Shown here: piece by piece, positions 13,827 through 14,750 of the stretch
How the letters are laid out: every line of letters starts with the position of its first letter
Numbering within the stretch: the stretch's first letter is position 1
Assembly (NCBI GenBank): GCA_937871605.1
Contig: CALMRM010000252.1
Span: 1 to 14,750, forward strand
DNA length: 14,750 nucleotides
DNA from: an uncultured Terriglobus sp.
Lineage (GTDB): Bacteria; Acidobacteriota; Terriglobia; Terriglobales; Acidobacteriaceae
Direction: 5' to 3'
Notes under the pieces: generated by a model
What the model saw: the letters and a program-made list of their open reading frames with translations, nothing else
The model's database searches: none
Told to the model about the DNA's origin: nothing
Program-made: the position numbers and the translations under genes

Positions 13827-13919
13827 AAGAACGTCCGCAAAGTACGCCAAGTTTTCGCAATGTGCGCAAAGTATCGTTGCGTACGTTGCGTGACCTTCGC
13901 GTACTTTGCGGACGCTCTT
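13827..13919. repeat. 93-bp palindromic intergenic repeat, copy B
   Basis: Arms 13827-13847 (AAGAACGTCCGCAAAGTACG...) and 13899-13919 are inverted repeats with one mismatch, and the outer arms match copy A at 2519-2612. The centre keeps the same CGCAAAGT/ACTTTGCG words but is diverged. It lies between RNase H and the frameshifted gene, both on minus, ending 10 bp beyond the latter's stop codon (13930-13932). Confidence 0.85.
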
Positions 13920-13929
13920 CTATGCCTGC

Positions 13930-14627
13930 CTATAGCAGCGTCGTGCCACTCAGAAAGATCTGGTCCGGCTTGTTGCCCAGCAGCCGGTAGAGCGCAAACT
14001 GCCGGGAGTGTTGTGCGCGCAGCTCCATGAGCAGGCTGGCACGGTTACTGCCGTCCGCATCCACCACGTCAATCAGCCGGTAGCGCGGCACGCGGTCCAG
14101 GTGCAGCGCATCGCTGACCGAGCGCAGGGCGGGCTGGAGCTTGCCATCCGCGTCAGTCTGCGCAACCACCGTGACGAAGCGCTCAGGCTGCGTCCCCGTG
14201 GCGGGTACGCGGGCAGTGTAGGTGTAGGTCACCGGCGCGCTGAAGTAGAGCTGGAATGCCTGCATGTCTTCATCCGCCAGGCCCGCGGGGGTTGCGCTCA
14301 GGGCAGCCTTTGGCTTGGGGCGGGCTACGCTGGTGCGTGTCCGCTGGTGCGTGTGCGCGTCGCGGCCTGCCCGGCAGTGCCCGTGCGGTGCACAGGAGTA
14401 GTTTTTGCCGCGGGTACGCTAGCCGGAACCGGCTGTGCCGCAGGCTGCGTGCCCTCCGGCGCGTCGGTCGCCAGGGCCGGGTTTGCAAGCACTGCCCTGG
14501 CCATGGCCTGCAGCGACTCCACCGCGGAGGCTTTCGCCGCAGCGGACGCGAACTGGTAGTGGAAGTCATGCGGGGCGCGTTCCCTGGCGTCGCTTACAGC
14601 CACCAAGGCGTCCAGTGGCGGCGGCAC
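13930..14627 (-). pseudogene. Hypothetical protein gene broken by a 14-bp duplication frameshift
   Basis: Two open frames join into one plausible gene. The upstream part (from about 14627) reads LVAVSDARERAPHDFHYQ, then AMARAVLANPALATDAPEG and a Pro/Thr/Ala linker ending ATRTRTSGHAPA-stop (TAG at 14325-14327). The downstream part reads TRTSVARPKPKAALSATPAGLADEDMQAFQLYFSAP... to the TAG at 13930-13932. Removing one copy of a 14-bp tandem duplication (14327-14354) fuses them in frame as ATRTRTSVARPKP, about 227 aa in all. The C-terminal domain (VTYTYTARVPATG, VTVVAQTDADGKLQPALRSVSD, DRVPRYRLIDVVDADG) looks like a folded beta-rich domain. I do not recognise the family. No signal peptide is seen at the GTG 14627, and the true 5' end may be missing at the junction near 14617. 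The downstream part could still be made from ATG 14265. Confidence 0.65.
14327..14354. repeat. 14-bp tandem duplication
   Basis: Plus-strand units ACGCTGGTGCGTGT (14327-14340) and CCGCTGGTGCGTGT (14341-14354) match at 13 of 14 positions. As 14 is not a multiple of three, the duplication shifts the reading frame of the minus-strand gene and produces a TAG at its left edge. Confidence 0.88.
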
Positions 14628-14750
14628 GGCATGGGCGCATCTGGCAATGGATCAGGCGATCCGCGATGCCGGTCTCACGCCGGAGGAGGTGTCCCATCCC
14701 CGCACCGGCATCCTGATGGGCTCCGGCGGTCCTTCCACGCGCACGATCGT
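14617..14750 (+). CDS. fabB: Beta-ketoacyl-ACP synthase I (FabB) fragment, 5' end missing, runs off right edge
   Basis: FabB elongates fatty acids by condensing malonyl-ACP with acyl-ACP. The visible plus-strand frame reads GGGTAWAHLAMDQAIRDAGL followed by TPEEVSHPRTGILMGSGGPS and TRTI, a close match to the FabB block that normally begins near residue 75 of about 405. Upstream of 14617 the same frame reads SLTATKASS back to a stop at 14557-14559, which is not FabB, and neither other frame contains the expected N-terminus (VVVTGIG...SSIG). The catalytic Cys-His-His would be beyond the window. So about 70 N-terminal residues are absent. Either this is a truncated pseudogene or a join between unrelated sequences; an internal start at ATG 14647 would give a non-functional protein. 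Confidence 0.7.

Noticed and set aside
13644..13850. Minus-strand frames starting near 13840-13850 upstream of the RNase H gene
   Set aside because: They are overlapping frames of the RNase H N-terminus and repeat B, with no RBS or family features.
14008..14716. Plus-strand frames of 93-183 codons opposite the frameshifted gene
   Set aside because: Codon composition is typical of shadow frames and none joins FabB; only the frame from 14617 shows family similarity.

Overview
The window is GC-rich bacterial chromosome of a housekeeping kind. The split glycine dehydrogenase (gcvPA/gcvPB), the FtsZ type, several lineage-restricted secreted or membrane hypotheticals and the intergenic palindromes suggest Acidobacteriota (Terriglobia-like: Terriglobus, Granulicella or Edaphobacter relatives). 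That placement is from memory of such genomes, not from a search.

Layout. From 1 to 9275 almost everything is on the minus strand. Reading in the direction of transcription: gcvT (9275-8124), a MarR regulator on the opposite strand (7636-8127), gcvH, gcvPA, a small acidic protein, an OsmC-family protein, gcvPB, a GxxExxY (PD-(D/E)XK-like) protein, a 92-aa unknown, ftsZ, and the N-terminus of a secreted protein that is probably a penicillin-binding transpeptidase running off the left edge. From 9391 to 10473 two plus-strand genes encode a secreted protein and a small membrane-anchored coiled-coil protein. A two-helix membrane protein and a class V aminotransferase (serine/alanine-glyoxylate type) follow on the minus strand. 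A YqeY/GatB-like protein on plus converges on an RNase HI-like protein on minus. The right end holds a minus-strand gene frameshifted by a 14-bp tandem duplication, and a plus-strand fabB fragment without its 5' end.

How it works together. GcvT, GcvH, GcvPA and GcvPB supply three of the four parts of the glycine cleavage system (P, H and T proteins; the lipoamide dehydrogenase L protein is not here). The class V aminotransferase may feed the same glycine/serine/glyoxylate pool. The OsmC protein and the MarR regulator add an oxidative- or electrophile-stress flavour to the cluster.

The least expected content is between genes. At least four kinds of palindromic element are present, three of them ending within a few bases of a stop codon. 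One 93-94 bp family occurs twice (2519-2612 and 13827-13919). The two other points of interest are the 14-bp duplication frameshift at 14327-14354 and the abrupt head-to-head junction near 14617. No RNA gene, riboswitch, CRISPR array or transposase was seen, and no gene-free stretch exceeds 300 bases.
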